64,000 bases of DNA, from NCBI GenBank assembly GCA_007922195.1, contig ML682227.1, forward strand, positions 883,512 to 947,511. Reading direction: 5' to 3'. The position numbers were made by a program, and so were the translations under genes. This document shows, piece after piece, positions 10,363 through 22,200 of the stretch (positions are counted from its first letter, which is position 1; each line of letters opens with the position of its first letter). The DNA comes from Podocnemis expansa. Its lineage: Eukaryota > Chordata > Testudines > Podocnemididae. The notes below the pieces were generated by a model. It made no database searches. It was not told the origin of the DNA and saw only the letters and a program-made list of their open reading frames with translations.

Positions 10363-13300
10363 CTACAATAGAGAAAGATTTTTCCTGTTTCTCATCCTCA
10401 GCAGTTCATCAGTGGATGCAATAGGTGAGGCCCTGGGTTTGAATGGGCACAGAATTTGTGTGTGGGCAAAGAAGTTATAATCTCTGTGACACTAATACTT
10501 TTCAGACCAAATCTGAGACTCTCCATAGTCTGTGTGAGATGAGCTGTGAAGTCTCAGTTCTTTTAAAGTTTAATATTGTCTTCTTCTTTCCTTCTTAATG
10601 TTTTCATTGCTGAGCAATTTGCAACCCAGCAATAGAGAACGTTGTTAACAGGGGTCACCCTGTTATGCCGCTACCCATAATCTTAAAAGTTCTGTTTCCC
10701 TACGTGTGAGAAGTGTGCATTCAGTCTTTGAAGATGTTAGTTTTGTTAGGAAGTTTCTTTCTGAAAGAGCTGTTACAAGCAGCAAGAGAGTTTGCTCTTC
10801 TCCCTTAATTTGAACTAATTTGCTAATGTAGACATAGCGGTTGCAATTATTTCTGTTCCAAGTGTATCTAGTGTAAATCAAATGGTTGCACTAAGGAAAT
10901 ACATATTTTGTCACAGATTCTTCTCCAATGGGAAACAGACCTACCAGGACTCAAAATCTTCTACCACTCACTAACAATATACTTCAGTGGATAATTGTGC
11001 ATTGTCCAGATAATGGGGATGGACAAGACATGAACTATTAGGAACAAATCTTCTTCCGTCTTAGTAGACAAAATTGCTATTGTTCTGAGTGTTCTTTATT
11101 TAAGACCCCTTCATGCCACTCTGGAAGTGTAAAGGGCCTTAAGGATAGTGTAACTATCTTCCTTAGTGGTGTAAAATAGAATCAGTTCCCATTCTATCAG
11201 TTCGGGAAGATCATTACACAACATGCTTAAAGAAAGGAAATGAAAGCTCAGAGTGTTCAACACTACATACCCTGTACTTCTCAACCCAGGGACACCCACC
11301 TCACCAGTATAGCAACCACTTAACAATATAGATAACACACTACATTCCAACCACTGCCCCAGAGGGATACCAGCTTTCCACAATTTCCTTTACAAACCCT
11401 CTATCCCTACAAACATCACCCTCCCAACTATTCCTTTTTCACAGTTCTGGAAAACCTATTCCAGTTCCATGAACGTACTGTTTCTTATAAAAGAAGCCTC
11501 TGCTTTGTCAGCAATCTTTCTCCCACAGATTACACTAGACTGGAGAAATCCATTCTTGTACACAAGTTTGAGGCACTCTTACCTCCCTAGGGCGTGAGCG
11601 TAGAGCCCCTTCCACACTCTAACACACTTCTTCTCTTCCTGCCTTGCCCTTACTCTCCCTCCCTACTCCAATCCTAGAAACTGAATACAAAAGGAATTCT
11701 GACAGACCATACTTGAACACTATAAGGCTGCTGTCCTCACTCTCACAGGACATAATCAAGCCAGCTACTCCAACAAGGGCACATTCCCCTTTTCATCCAC
11801 CAGTGTGATTTATGCCGCTGTGTTTCAGAAATGCCCTGTGTTGTATACTAGAGAAACAGAGCAGTCTCTGCACTAAAGAATAAAGGAACACAAGTTTGAC
11901 ATAAATAAGAACATTAAAAAAACCAATAGGAGATAATTTCAATCTCCCTGCTCATTCCATTGATGATTTGTTAATAGCTGTGCTCAAAAAAAAATGACTA
12001 TCAAGTTGAAGCTTCAAAGAGAAACTTCATAATTGGAATTCATATGCAAATTTGACTGTGTGAAGTCAGGGCTAAATAAGGACTATGGATTTTTTTTCTC
12101 ACTATAACAGGTGATTTGACCTTGTCTTCTTCACTAGTCCGTTCCCCAGTGTTTGAATCTAAAGTACCACAATGAATTGCTGTAACAGTCTGAACTGATT
12201 CTATGATTTACCCTTCCTTGCATTAATTTTTCTCACATTCTGTATGTGCCCCATCTTCAAGCATTCAATGAAGTGGGATTTTCTCCCACAATAAGTTATG
12301 AGATAAATATATTTGTTAGTTTTTAAAAGTACCACCAGGCTGCTTGTTTGTTTTCCTGAACTAGACTAACATGACTACCCGTTGGAAACCTGTCCTCACC
12401 TGACATTCGTTTCATAATCTATATAAAAAGTTGGTAATCTCAACCTGGTTCATACAGGTTGGTATTACTATTGCAACAGGTAATAATTATGTGCCTTGTG
12501 AGCAACTTCATTGGGGAGGATAATTATTGAAAGTGTCCTGGAAACTGAATTCCTTTACACTTCTTTTCTCTCCTTATTCCCTGCTTGGTCTTAGCAGTGG
12601 TCCCAATAAGCTCAGCATTAACTGAAACTCAAGTCAGAGAACTTACTATACACTAAAATATTTACCCTCTGTACTACTAAGTGATATGAGGCTTCCCTGC
12701 AACAGAGTTTTCGGATTCACCACAAATGCAAACATCTTAGCCTCTGGTTAATTGAAAAGTGTAGCAAAGAAGATCTGGGATCAAACATACTTTACTCCAA
12801 CTTGTTGTGCTTCTAGGCATTTTCAGAAGGCAAGATTCCTGAAAGACTCAGAGGAGGAGGCAGTCTTCTTACAATTTTTGCCTCAGCACTTAGGGCAGTT
12901 ATGTGGAGGAGACATCTGCAGTCACGCGCCAAAGTTCTGATTTGAACCTTAGTTTACAGCATGTCAAGTTTCTGCTTGACATCAAGCTATAGGTTTTTCT
13001 CGCAAGGATCGTAGTTCATATGCATATTCAGTGCCATCAATCTGGGTCTCAATGAAAGCATGAACTGGCTTTCCCAGTACCAACATTAGATGTTAAATGG
13101 ACCACAAGACTCCTCCTTTGTTTTTCATAACTAACAGTGATTCTCAGTTCTCAGAATCACCACATTCTGAAATGTTGTTTGAATCTATACAATTTGTTTG
13201 ATTTGCTGAAGTAATCTGATCTGGTGGAATGAAATGCGATTACAGGACATACCTTTTATTCCCATACTTTAAAGGTTTTTTTTCAGTGTCCCAGTAAGTT

Positions 13301-14280
13301 TTCTCCACTCTGGCATCTGATGAAGTGGGACTTCACCCACAAAAGCTCATATGAAAATTAAACTTGTTAGTCTTTAAAGTACCACAAGACTCCTTTCTCA
13401 ATCTCTCTTCTTGAAGCTGTTCCACTTTGTGTATGTAATTAAATGTTCAGGGTATCTGGGATTAGAATTTACAGCTACCTCAGCCAAAGTTACCAAGACC
13501 CATGATAAATTATTTTCACATGTCTGGTTTGCTTCTTGGAATGGCACCTAAACCATCTTGTGTATCTACCAGAAAAAATAATAGCCAAAAGAATTACCAG
13601 TAGGCAAATTCATGTAAAACATTAATAAATTTGGACTCACAAAAAAACAATTTAATTCTTCTTTGAAAGAAAATCACCCAACCCTAGTTAGAAGCCTTGG
13701 AGGGATGCTCCTTAATTAACTAGACGGATTTTTGCTGAATGACACAAGCCAGTCCCATTGCTTTCCCAGTATTCCCCATACAATTCTCCTACATCCCTAA
13801 ACACCACCTGGACCTCACCTGTCTAATCATAGAGATCTAATCATTGGCCTTCCACATAGAACTATAGTATCTTTAACACCACTTGATATTGTTAGCTTTT
13901 GACAGTAGACTTTAGATGACTGTACCAAAAACTGGTACAAACACTGCTGAGCCTTAATGCAGCTCCTTCTGCTTGGATACTAATACTATTAAATCACTAT
14001 CACAAAATGACACTAATTATCCATCCTGTTTGCAATTTCAACAAAGAGGACAAGGACTGATGGTGTCATGGAAACTGATTCTTTTATATTTCACTGCTTT
14101 TACTTTCCACTTAACGATAGAGACTCTTCTTTTCATTCCAGGTTTGAAACACATTAACTAGAATCACATCAATATAATCATATAACCATGGGGATGAGGA
14201 AATATTTCAGGGCTATTTTTCATGCTGTACCCGTTCTGGAACGTAGGGTTTGAATCCCAGTGCATCTGAACCCTCCTTAC

Positions 14281-14415
14281 CACTGTTCATATTCTTCTCT
14301 GCCCCTTCCAAACACAGATGCTCTCTCATTTCTTACAGCCTCTTTGACATATTTTTGAAAACATTTTGCAGATCTCCCTTCTCCAAAGTCAAGTTTTCCA
14401 TCAAATTGCTAGATG
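14281..14415 (-). pseudogene. Gene B stalk exon (broken)
   Basis: The frame reads close to gene A around CLEGAEK, with donor GTAAGG. A CAA-to-TAA change stops it at 14333-14335. The acceptor end is uncertain: the most likely AG is not in the phase used by gene A. Confidence 0.75.
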
Positions 14416-14624
14416 TGATGGAAGGCTAAACAACAGAATTTCCCAAAAGCACTTTTTAGTGAGATATTTACATTATAGTTCTTATAATCACTGTTTCATT
14501 CATTCCATTGTCCAAGGTATTTGTGTGTCTGTGCATACACATTTGGATGTGGGTGCATAAGTAAGGATGCACATCTGATTTAAAAAAAGTAAGTTTTTGA
14601 AGTCAATAATGAAGTGTGGTAGCT

Positions 14625-15005
14625 GACTGGGCTGTCTCCTGGGTGGCAGTCTTTCTGGCTCCCCAGACTACCCGGGCTGCCCAGCTGCATGCTGGCACAG
14701 CAAGCAGCTTGGGGCCAGATCCTGCTCTCAGCCCCCATGGCCTGCAGCAAGGGCAGGGGCTGGAGCCTGCTCCTAGTTGCCTGTCGGCTGTGGCAGGAGC
14801 CAGATGGACCCCCTGGGCCAGATCAGGGTCCCAGAGTTGGGTCGCACCCTGGTGGGGGCAGAGAGTGCAGCCTGAGCACAGACCTGGAGTATGTCTGCTA
14901 GTGTAGACACACCCCAAAGTTGACTTCACAACATCAACTTTAAGTTGACTTAAAGTTGATCTTGTGAAGTCAACTTAAAATAGCCCCCCAATGTAGACAT
15001 AGGCT
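14625..15005. mobile_element. GC-rich MITE fragment with 'tgtagacatag' end
   Basis: The segment ends with the 'atgtagacatagg' terminal motif shared with the MITEs at 15775, 19475, 46017 and 60911. A self-complementary 'aagttgactt' region lies at about 14920-14985. The left end is missing. Open frames of 96-108 codons on both strands are compositional. Confidence 0.55.
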
Positions 15006-15479
15006 AAGCTCAATACCCCAATCAATCTCAAGTGATGAGATAAACCACAAGGAAATAGTTGATCTGTAAGGTACACAGCATCCAAATGAAAAAGGTACTT
15101 CAGACTAATATCAGCGCTTTGAATTGAGCCTGGAAGTATCAGGACAGTTTCTGGAGCACAGGACAATTATGCATGTTCCTTTACTAAATCCAAGTCATGT
15201 GAGTGATGAGTTGCAGTGTTCTCCACCTGAAATGTGAGTGGGGTGCTAGCGTATCCCCAAACACAGTTCACTCAAAAGAAACATTTATTCTTCTCTTCAC
15301 TTGCGTAACAGTAAATGTTAAAATGACCCTAAAGCTATACAGTAAAATTTGAAAGCAAGCTACAACGTTCTAAGGCCAGAAAGAACAACTGTAATCATAT
15401 AGTATGACATTGTGTATAACTCAGGCTATCAAACTTCCCCAGAGTAATTCCAGAATTGATAGTAATTAGTGGAAATAAC

Positions 15480-15540
15480 TGGACCATGGCAAATCTTTTT
15501 TTTTTTTTTTTTTGGGGGGGGGGGGGCATCGAACCTTGAT
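15480..15540. repeat. Poly(T)/poly(G) tract
   Basis: A run of about 21 T is followed by about 13 G. The copy number in this draft sequence is unreliable. Confidence 0.8.
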
Positions 15541-15774
15541 TTACAAAATGTGAATGATTGAAAATCTACCACAAGTTGATCTGAAGGTCAAGTATCTTCA
15601 CTGGTAAAAATGTAAAATATATCTCCAGTCTGAGTTTACCTAGCTTCAATTTCCAGCCAGTGGATTTTTTTATACCTATGTCTGCTAGATTAAAGAACCT
15701 GTTATAAAATATTCTTTTAACATGTAGGCACATACAGATCATAATTCTCCATGGCTCCAAATGCTGAGATCATA

Positions 15775-16355
15775 CTGAGCATCTCTACACTTACAATTTA
15801 GTTTGAATTAATGAGGATTAATTTGGACTGAATTAATGCATGACTACACTGGCTTTTATTACTTCAAACTAAGGAATTTCTTAGTTCGAAGTGATGAATG
15901 CTTACTTCGAAGTTATAATACCTTGTTTAACTTTGAAGTAACAGCTAATTTGAATGTATTAGTTTGAATTAACCCAATAGAGCTGTGTTAATTCGAACTA
16001 ACCCTTATTAACGCAGTTTGACCTTCTCCATCCCAAGGTGACTTCCTCTTTCTGTGTATTAGGTAGGGGCATGGCCTTTCTCAGGGGCCATATTGCCACA
16101 ATTGCCATGGTGCCCCCCTCCTAAATCGAGATAGCAAGTCCTGTCTATGGACATGCTGGTTCGATTTGGGTTTCTATGGGGACACGTTAGCTTGAATTAA
16201 CCATTATTAGTTTGTATTTAATCTCTGCTTAACATACAGAAGGTCCTGGGTTCAATTCCCAGGGGGTTGGACTCGATGATCTCATGAGGTCCCTTCCAGC
16301 CCTATGATATGATTTGATTTGAACTAACTTCTTAAGTGTAGACATAGCCACTGAG
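15775..16355. mobile_element. MITE of the 'tctacactta / aagtgtagacatag' family
   Basis: The ends 'catctctacacttac' and 'taagtgtagacatagc' are inverted repeats, and the interior is rich in paired 'ttcgaa/ttgaa' motifs. A truncated SINE (16226-16315) is embedded near the right end, so the SINE either inserted into the MITE or was captured by it. Confidence 0.6.
16226..16315 (+). mobile_element. Truncated tRNA-derived SINE with CR1-type tail
   Basis: A pol III B box (GGTTCAATTCC, 16249-16259) is followed at once by 'gggttggactc' and a 'ggtcccttccagccctatgat' tail that matches the 3' end of CR1 LINEs. tRNA-derived SINEs with this tail are known from cryptodiran turtles. The A box is missing or too changed to see. 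Confidence 0.65.
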
Positions 16356-16427
16356 ATTTTACTCAGTTTTCATTCAGTCAAAGTTTGACTGACGTCAAAA
16401 TAAGTTTGACTAAGTAAAAATGTTTAT

Positions 16428-16455
16428 TATCATCATCATCATCATCACCATCATC
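16428..16455. repeat. (ATC)n microsatellite
   Basis: Nine or so ATC/ACC trinucleotide units in tandem. Confidence 0.85.
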
Positions 16456-16694
16456 AAAGGGAAGTCAAGGTATGAATGGACTATGTAGATCATAATTGGT
16501 AGTAGTGATACCTCTGGCGCAGGACCAAAGTAATGTACCTTAATGAGTACATCAGAGATGCTTGCACTGTGCAGCCTGTATGTGCTGTACCTGCCCTATG
16601 GCTAAATCAAGAACTTCGTCCTATAGGGGATGGATATCAAACTGCCATCACTCACCAGTAGTAAATTCACCAAATAAATGCAATAGTTACTTAT

Positions 16695-16790
16695 GCACAA
16701 TCCTCAGGGCTAACAGACCTACCAGCAATGCCAAGGAGAGTGTGAGGAAAGTCACAGCTGCCAGACACCATGGAGATGAATTAGGAAGCT
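16695..16790 (-). pseudogene. Gene B transmembrane exon (donor lost)
   Basis: The frame encodes a hydrophobic segment like gene A (LAAVTFLTLSLALLVGLL), one codon shorter than gene A. The donor that reads GTAAGT in gene A reads ATAAGT here. The nearest GT, four bases on, would shift the frame. Confidence 0.8.
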
Positions 16791-16879
16791 CTGGGATAAC
16801 CAGCAATGAATTCAGTGCCTAAGAGACATATCTCAAATCCCTTGTTTTGCTTGCATTGATTTTTCTTCTTTTCCTCACC

Positions 16880-16962
16880 TACCCACAGGTCCTGGGTTCA
16901 AGCCCCAGGGGGTTGGACTCAATGATCGCATGAGGTCCCTTCCAACCCTATGATTCTATTCT
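16880..16962 (+). mobile_element. Second truncated tRNA-SINE/CR1 tail
   Basis: B box GGTTCAAGCCC at 16895-16905 is followed by the same CR1-like tail as at 16226-16315, ending 'ccctatgattctattc'. It lies 600 bases from the first copy. Confidence 0.65.
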
Positions 16963-17539
16963 AAGTCCCCACATTGAGCTAAATGCTGATAGTGCAGACT
17001 CTGGATCAGGTTCCCCATTGAAACGATGTTGGCTTGGAGGTAGCTGAAGCTATGTATAGTGCCTAAAAAAATCCCTTCCTGTCAGGAGTTATTTCTGGTC
17101 AAAAGAGACCTGAGCCTGGGGTCATCCCACTGCAATCTGTCTGCAGGGATCCTGTGCAGCCAAAAGGAAAGACTAAAACTGAAAGCATTACTTTTCCCCT
17201 CAGCATCTCTTTCTACCTCCACCACCCGGGATGAATTATTCTCAGGCCACTGACAGTTGTAATTTTCCCCCTCTATACACGTGGAAACAAAAAGAGTCCT
17301 GAGGCACTTTGAAGACTAGCAAGTTTCTTCAGCTATAAGCTTTTGTGGGTCCGACCCTGGGATTGGGGTCCTGACCTGAAATGTCTGGTCAGCGGCATTT
17401 CTGGAAGCACTTAGTGAGATTTCTGCTTAAATAGAACACAGCCTGTTACATCAGGCTGTAGTAGCAAGTCATTGTAATGGGCACCCCAGTTTACATGGCA
17501 GGGATGACACAGCCACCCACTATTTTACCCCTTGTATGT

Positions 17540-17850
17540 CACAAATGGCAACTAAGATGATCAAATATATGGAACAGCTTCCATATGAAAAGAAACTGAA
17601 GATTAGGGCTGTTCAGCTGGGAAAAGAGACAATTGAGTGGGGGATAACTGACAATGATAAAATAATGAATGATGTGAAAAAAGTGAATGAAGAACTGTTA
17701 TTTACCCTTTCTCATGACACAGAACACAGGGGGAAACAACTGAAATTAACTAGCAATAAATTTAATACAAAGAGAAAGCTGTTTTATTTTTACACAATTA
17801 ACCTATGGACTTCGTTGTCATGGGATATTGTGGGGGCCAAAAGTATAAGT
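17540..17850 (+). mobile_element. CR1 LINE 3' fragment
   Basis: The sequence resembles the common 3' region of CR1 elements, with the 'atatggaacagcttccatatgaa' type segment. It gives a 175-codon open frame (17536-18063, plus) by chance. No RT motif is present. Bases 17860-19068 beyond it hold only a fold-back repeat fragment at 18515-18600. Confidence 0.6.
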
Positions 17851-19068
17851 GCATTTTGTGCTGGTAGCCCAGGGGTTTGGGCACTCACTTGTGGAATGAA
17901 GAACCCTGGTCATATTCCACCAGGGATCTCCCACATCCTGACTGAGTGCACTAACCACAAAATTACAGAATCGTTCTCATACTGGCACTTTCTGTCCCTC
18001 CCTGGTCCCAATGTTTCTTTGAGAGACAGCACTCATCTAGCATATGAGATGCTCAGGATATAGTCCCCTTGTGGAAAGGATTCTCATTTTTGGACATAGT
18101 AGGAGAGCTTAAAAAGGAGAGAAGGGAGTCCTACATCATAATGCCATATTGTGCAGATGACAGAACATTCACCTGAGATTGTGAGACCTCTATTAAAAAT
18201 CCTCCTTACCATTAGGAGAGGGGACTTTTAGTGGATACCTCCATCTCAGTTGAGTATCTTAGCTACTATAAGATATAAGGAGAGGCATTCTCTCACCCTG
18301 GGCTACTTGTAAGAAAAAAAAAAGCGATAAGTGTTTAACATCCAAGACTGGTTTCCCCCTAAGAATGAGTGGCAGAACTAGGGACCTCTTTGGAGCCTGG
18401 ATATTGGTTCCTATTTCTGTGAGATGGGAACATATTGCACACACCTCTCCTGAGCACCTCTGATTGGTCGCTTAGGTAGTTCCCTGACTAGTGTGCTGGC
18501 TTTTTTGAATAAAAAAAAAAATAAAGGAGTTCTGTGGCACTTAAAGACTAATGGATTTATTTTTTGCATGAGCTTTCATGGGAGAAAATCCCAATTCGTT
18601 TTTTGAATAAGCCACCTATCTCTCCCCATGCAGTGAACAGGAGTCTAAACATTTATCTCTGACTCTGTAAGCTGTAGTGATAGTCTAGGTTCCTAAAAAT
18701 TAGGCAGCGTGATAGTGTGCCATATTTAATTCCCTTTGTAATTCTGGGCCCTTAAAAATCCGATATTCAAAAGGTTTTTTTTTCTGGGCCTCTGCTCACA
18801 AGATCTAACCTAATAAGATTTTATCTCTACGTTCTCTGCTTCAAATATATGCCTCAAGTTCCTAGGTTCAGTTTATCACCTGTTACACATTCCAGGTCTG
18901 GACTGCTAGGTTTTGTGTATGTTATCTGCAGTTACCAGCAGTCCTACTTTGACATTGACAGTAGCTTATTTATACAATTTACTTTCTGTGAGTCTCTCTT
19001 GTTATTGTGTCTTGATTATCATAACTGAATCCACATGCACAAGAAAAGTGTACTGAGTACATGTGATC

Positions 19069-19228
19069 TCATCCTGATTGAGCCAGAGTGCCTTTGGGAA
19101 TATCACTGGACCAGAGTTTGACAGCTGTTTTCTCACAGATCCATAACTGGTTCACACTGCAATACTTGTAGTTACTAATTTTCATTCCATATAGATAGCC
19201 ACAATCGTAGTACGGATGTAATTCAATC
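19069..19228 (-). CDS. Gene A exon 6: CTLD exon 3 and stop
   Basis: The acceptor TTTTCTAG precedes the exon at 19229-19230. Its first G completes the Trp codon begun in exon 5. It encodes residues 204-255, with DCGYL (C212), YCSV (C226) and WICEK (C234), the last three disulfide cysteines of a CTLD, then 19 more residues and a TGA (19069-19071). This exon is too short to show up as a long open frame. A possible AATAAA on the minus strand lies about 510 bases downstream, inside a repeat at 18557. Confidence 0.9.
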
Positions 19229-22200
19229 CTAGAAAATAAAATATCATTGTATTATGTTTTGATATTGACGCTCTGTGCATGATTTCAGGGCATTGCATAT
19301 TTGTGTTTCCCGAGGGTAAGTCATCTGCACCTGATCTAAAATTGGTTCTCATGACTCTTCTCCACGTGGCAGTTCAGCTGTGCCAGCTAGTGCATTGTGG
19401 GGCCAGTACCAGCCCTCCACTGCTGCTTGCCTGCTCCTTCCCCTTCTCCACCAGATAGGGGTTAGTAGTCCCACAGGGTATGTCTACACCCAGAATTGAA
19501 TTCGAATTGATGACAATCAATTCAAATTCAATTAAGTACATGGCCACACTCGCTTTCCTCAATTTGAACTGAGGAACTGCTCAGTTCAAACTGATGAAAG
19601 CCGACTTCAAAGTGGTCAAACCTCACTTGACTTCGAAGTCCTGGTCAATTCAAACCCAGTACTTAGAATTGACCCAGTGTGGCCATGTCAATTTGAACTC
19701 ACTGTCAGTTCTAATTAGCCACAGCTTGATTTTCCCTATGCAATTGCGCCCCCTGCCTAATTGGAACTAGCAAGTCCTGTTCATGGACATTCTAGTTCAA
19801 ATTAGGGTTTTTAGTGTGGCCATGTCAATTCAAATTGACTGAATCTGACCTAATAATTATTAGTTTGAATTGATTAGTTCAAAGTCAGTCAATTTGAATT
19901 AACACTCTAAAGGTGTGTTCACACAGGCTTCTTATTTTGAAACAACAGAGGTTGTTTGAAAATAAGAAACAGCATGTCCACACGACGTACTCCCATTTCG
20001 AAACAAGGGGGTCCCACACTGTGGACATGCTATTTTGTTTCCCTTATTTCGAAGACACTTTTTTGTCTTTCGAAATAAGGTGTTTTGAAATAACACATTA
20101 TTTCGAAACGGCTTGTTTTGAAACAAGCACTTTGTGTGTGAACATAGCCTAAGTGTAGACATAGCCACAGAGACTTCTGTTGCTCCTATGCTTCTAATGA
20201 CAATACGGAAGGCTACGTGGGCAGCACACACTTCTCTGTACAAGGACACAAGACAGACCACAATTTAGTCCTGCATACTTAAAACTCACCAATCTGCTTT
20301 CTGTGCCAAAAGAGCTGAGTCATCCTCCCAGTACCACTTGTCCCCTTTAGATTTATGCAATCCAATCCAGTAATATTGTCCACTGTCTCTTGGAGGTAGA
20401 AATTCCTGTGAATGAATCACATAGTTATTTCCAAAAAGAAGCCAGAGAATTGCAGCAGAGGCCGGGAGCATCCGCAAAGGGCCGTGGACTATAGTGGTGT
20501 CATTGTTCTTCCAATAACCAATCAAAAAGTCAGACGCAGAACCTCGTCTCCTGTTTTCCTATGCTTTTCTTATTCCCCCATTGCATATATCCCTTGCTGT
20601 CCTTTAAGCAAATGCTGGATCAGATTTTAATGACAGAACTGAAGATCTGAGAGCTCCCACATATAAAAGACTTTGCCCCATTTTTATACATTCAGTGGAT
20701 GGTATTTGAGAGGCTTCTTAGGAAGAAGTCTCCATTAAAGTTTTCTGTGCACATAGAGACACAGAGAATAATAGATATATTGTATAATGAAGATGTACAT
20801 GATGGTTGTGTGACATTTAGTGGATGTTAAAAGGACATTTCCTGGGTGATGTACAAAAAAGAAAACTGAGATTCTGGCAACAAAACAATAAAGTTAATGT
20901 GGAGGGAGACAAAAAGTAACAAGACAGGTACGCATTTTAATATCACAAACCTAATTCAGTCTTCACAACATATGCCCAGAAATCAGGGCCAGCTCAGTCC
21001 ATAAGCAAATAAGGCAGTGGCTGAAGGTACCACTGCTTTATGGGCACAGCGGTGCCATGCCAGGGGCAGGGTGTGCCAGCTCAGAAGCTGTATCTGCGCT
21101 CTCACCCCTTCCCGAGCTGGCCACTCTGCCCCGGGAGGGTATGGGGCGGGATCTGCTTTCTTGCCCCACCTCTGGGCTGGCCCTCCTCACCCTTAAGGAA
21201 AACCATTTGGCTCAGGGGAAGGGTGGGAGAGCGGAGCCTGGCTTGTGGGCTGGCCCACTCCACATCTAGACTGGCTGTTCCCCGCCCTGGGGGTGGAGCA
21301 AGCTGGCCAGAGTGGAGGCTGGGTCCCATGCCCCTCCCTGGGGAGTGCTTGGAACATGGCCTCTGCAGGCACACAACCAAAAGTCGGCCACTTAAGCTGG
21401 CCCGGCCAAAAGTAGGAGATAAGTCAGTAATTCTCCACATGTGCTTCATGGGACCAAAGTGGCCCTGGAAGATCTTTCAGAGTGCCCCCACCTCTCCCCT
21501 TCCATTGGCTCTATCAGGGAGCATGGCACTGTTCTCTGCCTAGGTCCACAAGTGCTGAGGTCCCTGCTAGAGCCAGAAGAAGGGAAACATCGATCTTCCA
21601 TCTCTGGCTGCAGAAGAGAGCAACTGCCTAGAGACCCAGGTGGAACACACAGGGCAATAGGACACAAATGGTTTTCCTGCTGCAGCCAGAAGGATGGGAG
21701 ATGAGTGAGGACAGTCTGGCAGCAGTGGGGGCTGGAGTGCTAGTGGTGGAGACTGGTAGCTCTTCAAAGTTGAAAAATGATATCTGTAGCCATTGAGCTG
21801 AAAGGGTTGGGAAACAGTGGGATATGGGGTCTGGTTACCTACTGTCCTGTACCTTGCATTTTTATTTACCTGAGGACAAAGTGGATGTAACACCTACTAA
21901 ATCAGAATGCTGGCATTTTTATGGCCACTTAATTCCAGTGTAAAAGAAGACACAAATTTCAGGACCATGGTAAATAATGCTTCTATTCCTCTAAAAACTA
22001 AAAAAGCAGGACAAAAATATCCATAGCACTGATCCAAACCCCTTGTTAAAGCAGCAAAAATGAAGAATCCTTGTGAAAGAAACTATTGTTCATAACCACA
22101 ACAGGACCTGAGAGACTTGTGTATATTCTTAGCTTTACTGGTACATGCTGGCAGTCGGTTCCAAAGGCTATGACTGACATATGTGCTACACTGTTTGCCA

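Larger units (their letters stand above)
10208..16790 (-). pseudogene. CLEC12B-like gene B, truncated pseudogene
   Basis: Three exons matching gene A are found in the right order: TM (16695-16790), stalk (14281 to about 14415) and first CTLD exon (10208-10362). The stalk has an in-frame TAA at 14333-14335. The CTLD exon has TAG where gene A has Trp (10277-10279) and Ser in place of a conserved Cys (10256-10258). The TM exon has AT instead of GT at its donor (16693-16694). No first coding exon is visible between 16.8 and 19 kb, and no second or third CTLD exon below 10.2 kb. It cannot encode a receptor. It arose from the same duplication as the body of gene A. Confidence 0.88.
9190..16860. repeat. 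Segmental duplication, gene-body block, copy B
   Basis: By eye, 9700-11800 aligns with 21690-24420, 13920-14430 with 26060-26330, and 16640-16800 with 27490-27610. The block therefore contains the TM, stalk and first CTLD exons plus the introns between them. Intronic gaps hold unrelated insertions. Between 10363 and 14280 I see only small pieces of the fold-back repeat family. Confidence 0.75.

Noticed and set aside
17536..18063. 175-codon plus-strand frame
   Set aside because: It is the 3' region of a CR1 fragment read by chance; no RT or endonuclease motif.
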